The position numbers and the translations under genes are program-made. A stretch of 64,000 bases of DNA from Calliopum simillimum. Taxonomy: Eukaryota > Arthropoda > Insecta > Diptera > Lauxaniidae. Under the pieces are notes generated by a model, which made no database searches, had not been told where the DNA came from, and was given only the letters and a program-made list of their open reading frames with translations. This document shows, piece by piece, positions 23,028-35,089 of the stretch. The DNA is taken from assembly GCA_951812925.1 (NCBI GenBank), contig OX638372.1, positions 52,078,028-52,142,027 of the forward strand, written 5' to 3'. Position 1 is the first letter of the stretch, and the number at the start of each line of letters is the position of its first letter.

Positions 23028-23234
23028 TTTAACTTGACTATTTAAAATCCCTTGTCAAGAGACATGTCAACTACTTTAATAACATGCATATGTTTTTAGT
23101 ACGATGTTTTTATGTCATCAAAGAATGCAAGTATCTGTTTCATTGAACGTATTCTTACAGATCACAATAAAAAAAAAATAAGAAGGAACCTACCTATTTG
23201 ATCCTTTCCTTTTTTATTTAATTCTCAACAGCGA

Positions 23235-23530
23235 AGTCAATACTGCACAATGAATGAAATTATGACGGGAGAATTACTCTACGGGAGAACGACAAAATGT
23301 TGCAAAAACAGTAATATCACAATGAAAATAGCAATTACTTTTAAAAAAAGTTGAAACTGGTAAATGGCCATACTAATTGTTTACTGATTAAAATAATTAA
23401 TTAAAAAATTTAAAGGGAGAATGACAGACACTTGCGTTCTTTACAAAATTTTCTAACTCTTTAAAAAAAAAAACTTATTAAATAACGTAATAACACTAGG
23501 AAGCGGTTAGAGACTGCAGGGAGAATGACT
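23235..23530. repeat. Dispersed repeat shared with 36950-37230
   Basis: Shares GGGAGAATGACAG, TTGAAACTGG, TAATTGTTTACTGATT and TTCTTTACA with 36950-37230 in the same orientation. AT-rich, no coding capacity, boundaries uncertain. Confidence 0.5.
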
Positions 23531-23654
23531 TTTTAACTTTTTGACTTTATAATTTTATAGTAAAATATTCAGAATTATTTTTTTTTAAGCTTTTCGAATT
23601 GGTTTTTAGCCCCGAGACATTGAATGGAACCTTTTTTGGAGAATAAACCATGTA

Positions 23655-24948
23655 AAGGGTGTTTTTTTTTAGAGGTTTGTTTTTCGAATAGAGATAAAAC
23701 TGGCATTTTGTGGTCAAATCTGGCAACTCTAATGTCATTTATGTTCAGTTTGGTTTGCCATTTCATCATGAACAGGTTGACAAAAGAATAACGCTTGCAA
23801 ATCGTGCAAATTTATTTCGAAAATAATGGTTCAGTTCGCGAAGCTCCGTCCATTTTATTGTCGACATAATCGTCCATCAGAGCAATTAATTCGGTTAACC
23901 ATGGATCGTTTTCGCACTGCGTTTACTCTATGTGATAATACGCATCCGCAGAGACGTCGAACAGTGCGCACCGAAGAAACAATTGCCGCTGTAGAGCAAA
24001 ATGTTGAAGAGGACCCGAATGAATCGATTTGCCACCGTGCACAGCAATTGGAGCTTTGTCCATCAACTTTATGGAAGATTTTGCGCAAAGATCTTGGCTT
24101 GCGACCTTACAAGATCCAGCTTGTGCAAGAATTAAAGCCGCGAGACCATGCAATGCGTCGTGATTTTGGTGTATGGGCCGAAAATGAGTTTGATCTCGAT
24201 GCTGATTTTCATCGCAAAATTTTGTTCAGTGATGAGGCTCATTTTTGGTTGAATGGTTACGTTAACAAGCAAAATTGCCGCATTTGGAGTGAAGAGAATC
24301 CACATGAGACCCTTGAGACGCCATTACATCCACAAAAACTGACTGTTTGGTGTGCTCTATGGGCTGGTGGAGTCATTGGGTCATACTTCTTCCGAAATAA
24401 TGCTGGAGAGTCAGTTACCGTTAATGGAGACCGGTATAGAGCCATGATAACCGACTATTTTGTTCCCGAATTGGATGGCATGAATGTGGATGAGTTGTGG
24501 TTCCAACAAGACGGCGCTACATGCCACACAGCGCACGTCACAATCGATTTATTGAAGGAAACATTCGATGAGCGCATAATTTCGCGGAATGGACCTGTCA
24601 ATTGGCCACCAAGATCGTGTGATTTGACACCATTGGATTATTTTCTTTGGGGATATGTGAAGTCGCTCGTCTACGCCAACAAACCAAAAACGTTAGGGGA
24701 CTTGGAAGCCAACATTCGTGGCGTTATTGCCGACATACGGCCCCATATGCTCGAAAAAGTGGTTGAAAATTGGATCTGTAGAATTGGCTTTATTCGAGCC
24801 AGCCGCGGCGGCCACATGCCCGAAATCATATTTAAACATTAATGGCATAAAATTATCCTTCCAATAAAGCCAAATTGATGGACATTAAAATGATTTTCTT
24901 GTGTTTTATTTCAATTCGAAATTCTATACCTCTAAAAAAAACACCCTT
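23655..24948 (+). mobile_element. rosa-like mariner element (DD41D), nearly intact
   Basis: A 1294-bp element with inverted ends AAGGGTGTTTTTTTTTAGAG and the matching CTCTAAAAAAAACACCCTT, flanked by TA (23653-23654 and 24949-24950). It contains one transposase gene on the plus strand with only an early stop and one frameshift. Size, ends and TA duplication fit the rosa/DD41D branch of mariner, first described in Ceratitis. Confidence 0.9.
23768..24842 (+). pseudogene. DD41D (rosa-type) mariner transposase
   Basis: The uninterrupted frame is 23826-24842 (338 codons), but its first ATG is not the original start. An upstream frame from ATG 23768 reads MNRLTKE, stop (TAA 23789-23791), RLQIVQIYFENNGSVREA, which is the family's usual N-terminus. 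A small deletion near 23845 then shifts into the long frame at LRPFYCRHNRPSEQ. The long frame has the second helix-turn-helix (about residues 50-90 of the long ORF), ILFSDEAHF with the first catalytic Asp, WFQQDGATCHT with the second and NWPPRSCDLTPLDYFLWGYV with the third. I count 41 residues between the second and third. The core and the C-terminus appear intact, so the 338-residue product would lack only the first DNA-binding part. Confidence 0.92.
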
Positions 24949-24950
24949 TA

Positions 24951-26818
24951 CATATAACTTTTGTTAAATATCTTTTTGCTAATTTTTTGAAGATTTGAAA
25001 GATGTTTTCTTTTTTTTGCAGACCAGCATAATTATTAGCTTTTACTCTTCAATAATAAAATATATTTAAGAATTTTTATCAAAAACCTCGACACTGTCTT
25101 ATATTTATTTACTTCTTCGATACCGTTTGATGTAAGTTTTCTGTTTTTAAAATTTATCGAGTTTTCGACATCAGTGGGAAATTTTTACACTGTATTTTAA
25201 TACTGTCTGAGATGGAACACTGCTGAAGTGTCACTTCACAATAAATTCACAAACCATGCTGTTTGTTTCAGTGCAAAAACTCTTTCTGTATTGTTTCTTT
25301 TTTTTATTCTTTTTTTTTATTCATTTTTTTTTTTTTTTATCTTGTAATCAACGCTGCGCTTTTTGTAATTTAATCTGATTTACAATAAATTAAATGCGAT
25401 TTATTTGCATGAGCGGCAGTGGATTGACCGTATGTGGTGATGCCGACCAACACTTGGGATAAATTACAACAAAATGTCAGCATACCACCTTTTGCTGACA
25501 GAATCAAGAAGTGTTTTTTTTTTAAATATTTTTAGTACAATATAAGATCTTAAGTTCAAAAAAAATAAAATCATCTTAAACGTATTGATTTACAAAGTAG
25601 CTTACTCTAAGAAAAGGCATGAAGATGAGGAAATATTTATTACGAGTATAATATTATTTATAGAAAAATTATAAGAAAAATTTTGGAATCTTGAGAGAAT
25701 AAACACGAATCACCTTTCCAAGAAAATGAATTTCTATAAAGCAAATTGAATTTTTTCAATAGAAATAGTCATAAAAATAATCCTAAAACTCTATAAATTC
25801 ATAGTGAAAATGTGCAAAGTCTTTGACCACAAATAGTACTGTGTAAATGTTCCTTTACTCATTTAAAATTTTGTATCAGTTTTACATATGACTTCCACAA
25901 TCACTAGCTTAAGATGAATCACCATAAACTGCAATATAAGAGCGCTTCATGTCATATAAAATTTCCATTCTAAATAAGATTTATTATCCAACTCCTTCAA
26001 CTCCAAACTAATCCAAAACTAAAAATCTAACGTATGACGCCCAGCAATTGTTAGATATGACAAAATCTGATGTAAAATATCACCCAACGATGTCAACCGA
26101 CGACGATGTAACACAAATAATAACGTGGTAGTTGAGGTGTTGGCGTAAATTACAGCAATGTTGCTGATGTAGATCTAATATGTTGCTGTTGCTATTGCTG
26201 TTACTATTACTGTTGGTGCCATTTAAAGTACACCAAAAATTCAAATGAGCCGAAATGGCATTATGTGAAAATTAACCATATGACTGCAATGACAACATTA
26301 ACAACGGCAACAATAACTACAACAACATTACAACGACAACAACAACAACAAAAAGAACAATAATAAAAGCAACAACTCCAATAATGACAATTGACATTTA
26401 CATGAAAGTCTAACCACATAAGCCGAACAAGCTTAAGCATCCTTGTTCACAATGGACAACAAGCAGACTAATGTTTGTACACAACACGTTTAGATAGAAT
26501 ACACTGAAAGAAAATGTATGAACCAAAAGTTTTTTATAAATTTTCTACAAACAACAGATCATAAATCAGCGGAGATTTTGTTTAAGCTCAAAACATATTT
26601 CGACCAACGTTAATCCAACTTTTAAACAATCGTAGCGTGAGAGAGACTTTGTTTACACTCGCAACTACTCATCCACCCTTTCCCCTATCGTGCACCGTCT
26701 TTTTGTTTTATTACTTTACCAACGCTCAGTGATAGCTCCTACACCGAGTTGATTTGCAAAAACAGAGATAGGTTCGAGAGTTAAGGGAAGAGAGGAGTAA
26801 TGCCGATGAATATTCTTC
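24951..26818. other. Intronic DNA with CAA and GTTGCTG tracts
   Basis: No exon recognised. T-rich run at 25296-25342, GTTGCTGTTGCTATTGCTG at about 26181, and an AACAACAACAACAAC-rich block at about 26320-26352. Confidence 0.4.
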
Positions 26819-27500
26819 TTGAATCTACTGCTGCCACAGCTGTCGGGAAAGTGCTCGCAGGAAGATTATTCCGCAACTTAATCGTGCGACCAAAAAACGA
26901 AATATCTCGTTAGTGAGATGTTCTACTAAACATGCAACGCTATAAGGATAGGCCAGATGAGACGCCCGATTACAATATCTATAAAAGAGGATGATACATC
27001 CAATGTTACGACGATGTTCGAGAGAGTAATTAGAGATAACAACATCCACATCTACTATCAACTTTATCGCGCGACTTTGAACTATATTTAGTAGCTCCAA
27101 GGTCATAGACCGTACGAAGGTCAACAGAGTGGAGTATTTCCCACACGATTTTCAGGTCAGCTTGAATCGATATACCTAGAACGTCAAGACAAATGCTGCT
27201 ATCATTCTTTAGGAAGTGGATTGGATCAATGGTCGATGGCAAAAGGTCATCGATAAAAACAAGAAAAAATTACGGGGAGAGGTCGGAACCCTGTGGAACT
27301 CGTTATCCAACTATCAAAGGAATCACCGACGCCATATGTAACTAGTTCTGTAAGGAGGGCACGATGCTACAATCGATCAAAACCTTTATAAAAACATAGA
27401 AAAATAGCCTCACTTTCACCAAGAAGGTGGACACATTGGTTCCACTTCTCAGTGACGAACGCCATTGCGCCGGAATAGTTCTGCGCAAAGGTGACGAAGC
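26819..27500 (-). pseudogene. Decayed LINE copy, reverse transcriptase 3' part
   Basis: On the minus strand this follows the same order as the LINE at 56922-58477: GGCGTTCGTCACTGA (about 27463), then the CACCTTCTTGGTGAAAG block, a block matching CCATATGGCGTCGGTGATTC, ATCGATGACCTT, and further down residues such as LDVLGISIQADLK and SLEHRRNIGC. Relative to that copy it has large internal deletions: GATGATAGCAGCATTTGTC is joined directly to TTGACGTTC, skipping about 230 bp. Frames are broken throughout. It is an old, inactive copy of the same family in the opposite orientation. Confidence 0.85.
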
Positions 27501-29915
27501 AGGATGTGTCCATTTTTATGGGTTATTCAGGAGACAAAAGTTAAACTTTAATTTAATGTGGAAAATTACACAAAATCTGTCATAATTTGTCATGTCTTAT
27601 GTCTCGGAAACCAAAGGGCATATAGATATACGATTTTGCCAGTTCGTAAACCTCACTTAGAGCAGACTAAATGAAGGAAAAAGTTGTCGTCCCTATACAA
27701 CTTTCAAAATAAACGATTCATTTGATTTTAAAAAGCATAAAGGGGTAAAAGTATATATATTTTATGCCATAATAATGGGTCACTTGACCAATATTATTCA
27801 CCCCATTCACATTGTATTACTTTTGCCTCGTTACTCCACTTTAAATATAAACAGCGCAAATAAATCCTTTGGTTATGTTAATTTAATATGGCAACAGAAA
27901 TAGTTTTCCAGAATAGTCCCAGGAATCTTAAATTTTTCGGTGTTCTACCGATTTCTGCCCATCCATGAGCAAACTTTATTTCTTGAATAGCACAATTGTT
28001 TCAAGTGTATAAAAGGCACTAAGGATACAAAGTATGTACACGTTTGTAATCACAGAGCCATAATGCTAGCCAACTCGTATGACCAGGGTTGGTTGGCTTG
28101 GTTAATTTGGCTTTTATAGGTAAACGTGTGAGTGCTTTGAAGCATTGCTTACAATGATTACCTTGGGTAAATGTGTTGTTTGTTTGCTTTGTTTTTGCTC
28201 CTTCAAGAGATTATTGCTGTTGCTGTTGTTGTTGTCGTTTTAATGATATACAACGCCCTTATGTTGTTGCATTGCATTGTTGCTGTTGTTGCTTATATTA
28301 TTGCAGTAAAAATGTTACTCTAACAATTTACTATTTTGTAATTGTCAATTTAAGTTCAACAATATTTAATTTTTATTCAAAATCACGCCCATTTTCAGCA
28401 TGGGCGACATTGTTAGTAACAAAAATCCAAATCCAAAATACAAAATAACCTGAAATATATGTTAAGTTAAAACTTTGGACATTTTTTTGCAAAAATATGT
28501 TTAAATTACTTATCTGGCTTCACGCTATCTTTCATAATTCGAAATGCGTTGGTCTCATTTGAGTCATTTTTCCACAGTTTTTTTATATAACCCCGTACAA
28601 AAAGTGGGCCAACATATTTGTAATGAGTGAAAAAAAGATCCTCAACTTTTTTGCTCCACTCTAACTATGACACTTGATATCCTACAAATCATCAGTTTTC
28701 CCCCAATCCATTAACCATTACTGTCCTCGTATGCACACCTTTTCAGCAGTCTGGGGACAATGTTCCCCGCATGTACTACCTTTTTACTAATCTAGGGAAA
28801 AACGTCTTCATATGACATTGGCTTTATCACGAGTCTACAGACATTTGTCCCTATATTAATTAATTTTTTAATAGTCGATGGGCAGTATAAACTTCGATTA
28901 GTTTTATTTTTGTTAAATAAAAGAAAATTTTATTCATTGATGTTTTTCTGTGTTTTTCTTGAAAACTTTCGATATTTTTTTATAGTATTCGAAGTTACTT
29001 TAACAACCCTGCAAAGACTTCGTTTTTTCTATCAACTGTCCCACTATGCACCACCTTGTAACTAGAACTAAGCTTGTGCTTTTTTAACTCTTGCAGAATT
29101 AAATACGCTTTGGGACTAACTCCTGCAGAGTTTTTTCCTCCATAATTTTCTTAAACATAATCCCAACATGTTCACACATTAGCACAGCAAATATTTATTG
29201 CTCTCCAATCGATAATGGTCTTGCTGGCTGATAATTCATTAAATTTGCCGACAACATTAAATTAAATTGCTTTAATTTACACGTTTATCAACGAGCAGAT
29301 AGACAGACAAACAGACAGACGTGTGAACATACCCACCTACTTACCAACAGCATATGCAGGCGTTAAGAATAACATCCATCCAACCACACTTTAAGTTCGT
29401 AGTGTCAATGCCAAGATGTTCTCTAGGATTTGTGGGTCGATTGGGACATGACGAGTAAAATTCTTGTTTCGCACTAAATTGGAGTAGTGTGCGTCTCTGG
29501 AGGAGTTGCTGTTGCTGTTACGTTTAAATTACCATAAGTTAATGGCATGTGAACTAACAGCAGATTAAACCATTTAACGTGAAAACACCTTAAGGGAAAT
29601 GGTTACGCTGTACTTTAAAGATTGGAAAAAAAAAACTAAATTTAATTGGAGGATTATGAACCAACAATCTTGGTTGAATATTTCATCAAAATTAAAAAAT
29701 TAAGAAAGAAGAAGAAAAATATCATCCGCATTGAAACGTTTTGAAGGGATTCATGATAATGATGGGACAAAAGAAAAGTGGTGCAAGGGTTAAGTTTTCA
29801 AGCGGGGGCCGTGGCAAATTTCGGATACATCCCTCGTTTGAAATTAATTTTGAATGATGCTCACCTAGGAAGTAGAACGAAAATGTTTTTCAAGTTAACA
29901 ATATTGTCACTAATC
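27501..29915. other. Intronic DNA, nothing recognised beyond simple repeats
   Basis: No exon recognised. TGCTGTTGCTGTTGTTGTTG occurs at about 28206 and again near 28280, giving a Cys-rich spurious ORF (28173-28448). GACAGACAAACAGACAGACG occurs at about 29302. Confidence 0.4.
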
Positions 29916-29995
29916 TAGTGGTTCTCAACTGGTGGGGCGCTACATATTTTAGAAAGCCTATGAAAATAAATGAAAGATATTTAAAGTAGACGCCT
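29916..29995 (+). mobile_element. hAT-type element end (solo)
   Basis: Begins TAGTGGTTCTCAACTGGTGG, matching the hAT-like end at 8538 read on the other strand. Inward, AGAAAGCCTATGAAAATAAA also matches. No transposase frame follows, and the opposite end was not found. Confidence 0.55.
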
Positions 29996-30294
29996 TCTTT
30001 CTAAACCATTTCAAAATTTATCTTATCTTATTTTATTCCGATCCACACTGGCTTAAAATTCTTAAAAGCTGTCGAAAAAAAGTCGAAATCATTATATTTT
30101 CGAGACGAAATTTTTTATCCGTGAGTTTTTGGGGTCGTTGATTACGAATCTGATATAATTTTTTTAAAAAACAAAATGACGGACTCGAAATGGCAAAAAC
30201 CAACACTTGCACAATTTTTATATCTGATTTAAAAATTTATTTCAAAACTTTAACTTTGACAGAGTTGAGTGCAACGGTAAATTGATCTACATAA

Positions 30295-31216
30295 CTAGTA
30301 AGGGTGTAACCTTTGCCCCGGCCAAACAATAAATACCCTACACTGCAGTGTTTGAAAATTTTGCTTGTATGGGAGGTATCACGCGCTTTCGTCGAGTTCA
30401 CCCAGTTTTAGCTCAGAGCTTTCATTTATTGTCCTTATAGTCCTTAGTGTCTGAGTGAAATTTGGCTGGATTATCTCAAAAAATGTTTTCAGTATGGCGT
30501 TTTGAAGCTTTTGATTATATAAGAGGTGCCACGCCCTCTAGTCCGATTTTACCCAGTTTTTGCTCAGGGCTTGCATTTATAGTTTTTAGTGGCTGAGTAA
30601 AATTTAGTTTGATTATATCAAAAAACGTTTTCAGTATAGCGTTTCAAATCTTTTGCTAATTTGGGAAGTGCCACGCCCTCTAATTCGATTTTACACAGTT
30701 TTTTGCACAGAGCTTGCATTATAGTTCTTAGTGTCTGAGAAAAATCTAGTTTGATTATCTCAAAAAAATGCTTTCAGAATAGCGCTTTAAACTTTTGCTT
30801 ATATGGGAGGTGCCACGCCCTCTTGTACAAGTTCACCCAGTTATTGCTCAGAGCTTGCGCTTACAATTCGTAGTACTTATGTGTATTTCGGTTGCATTGT
30901 CGTGAAAAATACTCCTAAAGTTGAATTTTGAATATATTTGTTTTGTATAGGCGGTAGGCGTGTCTGTTGGCCGATTTCGCTTATTTTCAATCCCACCAGC
31001 TAACTTTCACGTCGAAGGCAGTGTACTAAATTTCATTGAATTATCTTGCCCAGTTTTTCCAGTATTTCCACGCAAACACCCAGCCAGCCAGATAGACGGA
31101 CATGGCTGTATCGACTCAGAAGGTGGCGCTGATCAAGAATATATATACTTTTCGATATCTTCCACGCCTCCTTCTCTGCGTTACAAACGGAGAAAAAAAG
31201 TAAAGGGTAGGGTATA
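30295..31216 (-). mobile_element. Helentron/DINE-1-like element copy B
   Basis: Full-length in layout. On the minus strand it starts near the GGGTATA-type 5' end at 31216 and has the conserved GATATATATTCTTGATC-like and CCATGTCCGTCTATCTGG segments. The short (GGCT)n patch is almost lost. Several 142-bp-type units each contain GAGGGCGTGGCACYTCCC, and it ends with the GGCCGGGGCAAAGGTTACACC hairpin region and CTAG at 30295-30298. Here the 3' hairpin loop has changed (CCCCGGCC), reducing the palindrome. Confidence 0.82.
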
Positions 31217-32749
31217 ATGATGCAGATATCGTTTTAAACAGTTCTTTCAACTTTTGAATCGGTTTGAGATGATTTTTTTTGTTTTTGCTTCATAAAAAAT
31301 CGAACTAGTCTGATAAACGTCCAAGTAAATTTTTTATCTACTTAAAAAATATTCCCTACAGTGCAACATAATCATTATATTGGCTAATGATTGCAAAAAA
31401 CAAAATGTTATTCAAATGTTGTAAGTTACAAATTTCACACTTTAACACTTTCGATGCGAGATACAAACGATTTGAAAGATGGTTTGACAGATAATAAATA
31501 TCTCTTACAAATACAACAACATCAAATAATAATTTTCCGATGGTCAATTGCAATGGAGAGGAAATCGAGTAGCACAAAGTAAAGAAAATTTCCCATTAAT
31601 TTTCTATATGACGACGTTTGTACGTAGCTAAAACCACGATATCCAAAGAATTTCAAAGCACCAAATGAGCAGGATGTCGAATTTCTATTTCAAAAACTTT
31701 GTTTGTTTGTACGCGTATGTTTGCGTTTGTATGTATGTGTGTATGCGTATGAGTAATTGCAATCTGAAATTACGATGCCAAGCATGAAAAACGTGATACA
31801 CCATAAATTTATGTGTTAAAATATTCAAATTTTGTCTTGAGCTACACTCCACACCCCAGCATTTGGAAGGCGCAACATTTCAAACGATGTAGCGCGCCGC
31901 TGTTTTCTATGCGCGCGCGCCCTCTTGTGTTTATTTGGCGCACTATGAAAGATTTTTCAATTAAAAAAAAAGAAGCAAATTCTGACAACAAATGAAATGA
32001 GCGTCCAACACAGAAGCCGAGATTTCTAAATTCCTGCTGCGAGAGCTTTGCTGCTGGTGCTGCTGGTGTCATGAATAAACCAAAGATGGGTACCTGAATA
32101 CGAGAAAAAACAAAAAACAAACCGAATGGACAGTCAGCTGGAGTTGGTCATTTGTTGTAGATAGAACAGAAACCAGTGACCGAAAAAAAACAGTAGGACT
32201 ACGGATTCCAGTTTTAACTTTTTTTCTTCTTTTAATTTGAAAGCCTGGTACGCATGTTGACTTGACTTGCTGTATAGCTGAGCGTTTAGTATAATTTACA
32301 ACAACAATGACAGCAGTAGCATCAGCATCAGCAAAGTCAACGTGTCAACATGTTAGAACACAGAATATGGGCAACATCAACTGCATCAGCAGCAGCAACA
32401 ACTTGGAACACAGCTTGCAATGACATAGATAGATATTTTAGTTAGACGTTTGTCAGACGAAGAGACCCAACACATGGCTGGACCATTAAGGTGATGTAAA
32501 AATTGGAAAATAATTTTTGCTTTAGTAGAATAGTGCGGTTGATTACTTTGGGCATGAATCCTCTTTGGCTTTCTGTTCACCTCGAAATGACCAGAAGAAC
32601 TAAGTTGAATTTTAAGCATCACCTTGAAACCCGCCGAGTCCTATTGATTTATTTAAACTAGAGTTTGCCTACGGGCCGAAATTCAAACATTTCGATTTGA
32701 CTTTAAAACAGGCCACGGAACTGTAAACATTAGCCAACAAACTCTCATA
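31217..32749. other. Intronic DNA with CAG-rich patches
   Basis: No exon recognised. Contains GCGCGCGCGC at about 31911, a GCTGCTGGTGCTGCTGG patch at about 32050, and CAGCAGTAGCATCAGCATC followed by CAGCAGCAGCAACAAC (32310-32402). Confidence 0.4.
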
Positions 32750-33940
32750 GGGGAGTGACACTAGTAACTTTAAAACAGAAAGGTGTGATGAAACACATAA
32801 ATTTCTTCCTAAGTGTTCTACTTATCGCCATATGCATTTAGTGACGTGACACTACCCAAAACAAACAGTTTTTAATATCCTTTGCATTCCATCTCCATAC
32901 CATATTTCAAGAAAACTGAGAGCATGAGAGCATAACGTTCATATTATCATTTCTTAGTGGTAATCCTATCTCCATATCAAATTTCACTAAAATTGATGCA
33001 CTTAAAACCACAAAGTTCTTATAACACTGTACAACAGCAAAAAACCCGTAGGGTTTGACAACGGTTTTTACTAATTTCGAGGTCCCAAAACCGACTTCAT
33101 GTCAGTTTTTTCGGGTCACCCTAGGATTTGCACCCCAGTGGTCCAGTTAAACCCTGCCCCCATTGCTAATTAAATCAATATTTCGCCGTTAATTGAGGAC
33201 TGGAGGGGATTTTTATGTAAAACCAAGCCCCAGTACTTTTCAAAGAGAAAAATTTTTTCCCTTGGGACCTAACCCCTCCGAACCCTTCTAAGGAAGGCTT
33301 CATACGTACTGAACCCATATTCACACCATATGTTTTTTTGGTGCTCCTTCTTAGGAATATTTGGAATATCAGACAAGGGGGTCTTGTGCCCCCCGTACAA
33401 AAGACCACAAAATAGGCATCACGCTAAACACACTAACTATGTCGAAGCCATATTTTCACGATATCTAACAATCATTTTTCAACAGGGTTATATTTTAAAA
33501 AATTGAGGATCTAATGCTGGGGCGTTGCGCCGCGCGTACAGAAACAACATACAAAAAACACTTAGAAAACTATGTTTCCGCACTTTAAACAGATATCGAT
33601 TCGAAACTTGACGCATGGGCGTAAGTATATACCGAAAACGATACAAAAAATTGAAGGGATTGAAAGGTGGGGTCAATGTACCCTCCATACAAAAAAAATT
33701 CTGGAACTTTAGCAGCTATGAAACTATAGAGTATTCGTCCCTTAGCGTTAATCTTTTCTCCATACCAAATTTCATAAAAATTTACGCAGCGGTTTAGATG
33801 TGAGGACGCTTTATCCATTTGGGGGCGTGGCACTACCCACTTCAAAGCATAAAGGTCATATCATCTTTCCTTAGCGCTAACCCCATCCGCGTACCAAATT
33901 TTATAAAAATCAATTAAGCGGGTGAACCCTGAGAGCATTT
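32750..33940. repeat. Degenerate dispersed repeat with recurring CCAAATTT..AAAAAT phrases
   Basis: Phrases of the type CTCCATACCAAATTTCA followed by TAAAAATT recur at about 32895, 32972, 33761 and 33890, along with GGCGTGGCACTACCCACTT (about 33825) and GTGACACTACCC (about 32846). This looks like the internal tandem part of another old non-autonomous element. Boundaries and class are not determined. Confidence 0.4.
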
Positions 33941-34076
33941 TTATACCCTACACCCAGGGTATATTCACTTTGTCTTTCCGTTTGTAACGCAGAGAAGGAG
34001 GCGTGGCAGGTATAGAAAAGTATATATATTCTTGATCAGCGTCACCTCCTGAGTTGATATAGCCATGTCCGTCTGT

Positions 34077-34116
<40 letters not shown>

Positions 34117-35001
34117 GTGATGTGTGTTGAAATACACTTTTTGGGAAAACTAAGCAAGATAATTCAATGAAATTTGGTACCCTGCCTCCGTCATCAAAGA
34201 TAGCTCGGGGGATTGAAAATGAGCAAAATCGGTTAACAGACACGCCTACCGCCCATACAAAAAATATATTCAAAATGCAATTTCAGGAGTATTTTTCACG
34301 ACAATGCAACCAAAATACACATAAATACTAGAAATTGTAAGCGCAAGCTCTGAGAAAAAACTGAGCGAACTCGGACAAAAGGGCGTGGCACTTCCCATAT
34401 AAGCAAAAGCTTCAAAACGCTATACTGAAAGCGATTTTTGAAATATTCAAACCAAATTTAACTCAGACACTAAGAACTATAAATGAAAGCTCTCAACAAA
34501 AATTGGGTGAAATCGGACAAGGGGGCGTGGCACCTCCCATATAAGCAAAAGCTTCAAAACGCTATACTGAAAGCGATTTTTGAGATATTCGAACCAAATT
34601 TAACTCACACACTAAGAACTATAAATGAAAGCTCTCAACAAAATTGGGTGAAATCGGACAAGGGGGCGTAGCACCTCCCATATGAGCAAAAGTTTCAAAA
34701 TGCCATACGGAAAGAGTTTTTTGAGATAATCCAAACAAATTTCACTCAAATACTAAAGACTATAAATGCACGCTCTAAGCTAAAACTAGAGGAACTCGGA
34801 CAAGAGGGCGTGGCACCTCCTATATAAGCAAAAGCTTCAAAACACTATGCTGAAAACATTTTTCACTCAGACAAGCTCTGAACAAAAACTGGGTGAACTC
34901 GAACAAGAGGGCGTAGCACCTCCCATATGAGCAAAATTTTAAAAATACTGCAGTGTAGGGTATTTAATGTTTGGCCAGGCCAAATTTTACACCCTTACTA
35001 G
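33941..35001 (+). mobile_element. Helentron/DINE-1-like element copy C (reference copy)
   Basis: The most complete copy. The 5' end is TTATACCCTACACCCAGGGT, a hairpin in itself. Next come CTTTGTCTTTCCGTTTGTAA, GAAAAGTATATATATTCTTG, the phrase CCATGTCCGTCTGTC, a (GGCT)10 microsatellite at 34077-34116, and CGCCCATACAAAAAATATAT. Five tandem units follow, with GGGCGTRGC starts at 34381, 34523, 34664, 34806 and 34909 (period 141-142, the fourth shortened). The 3' end is GTGTAGGGTATTTAA, hairpin TTTGGCCAGGCCAAA, then CCCTTACTAG ending at 35001. The order of parts closely parallels Drosophila INE-1/DINE-1 as I know it. Short ORFs encoding Gln-Pro-Ala-Ser repeats come from the microsatellite. Confidence 0.88.
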
Positions 35002-35089
35002 TTTTCTATTAAGTGGTATAGAACTGCCCACTTTTAAAAAAGAAAAAACTTATGCACAGCTCTTCCTCACAACCTTCCCAACAAAAAAA

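Noticed and set aside
28173..28448. Cys-rich ORF
   Set aside because: The cysteines come from a TGTTGCTGT simple repeat. No signal peptide or conserved spacing is seen.
32750..33940. Possible coding region with several ORFs of 60-86 codons
   Set aside because: ORFs overlap on both strands and coincide with recurring noncoding phrases; no conserved motif was found.
34381..34990. Regular direct repeats that could suggest a CRISPR-like array
   Set aside because: Units are 142 bp and contiguous with no unique spacers, and the DNA is eukaryotic and part of a Helentron-like element.
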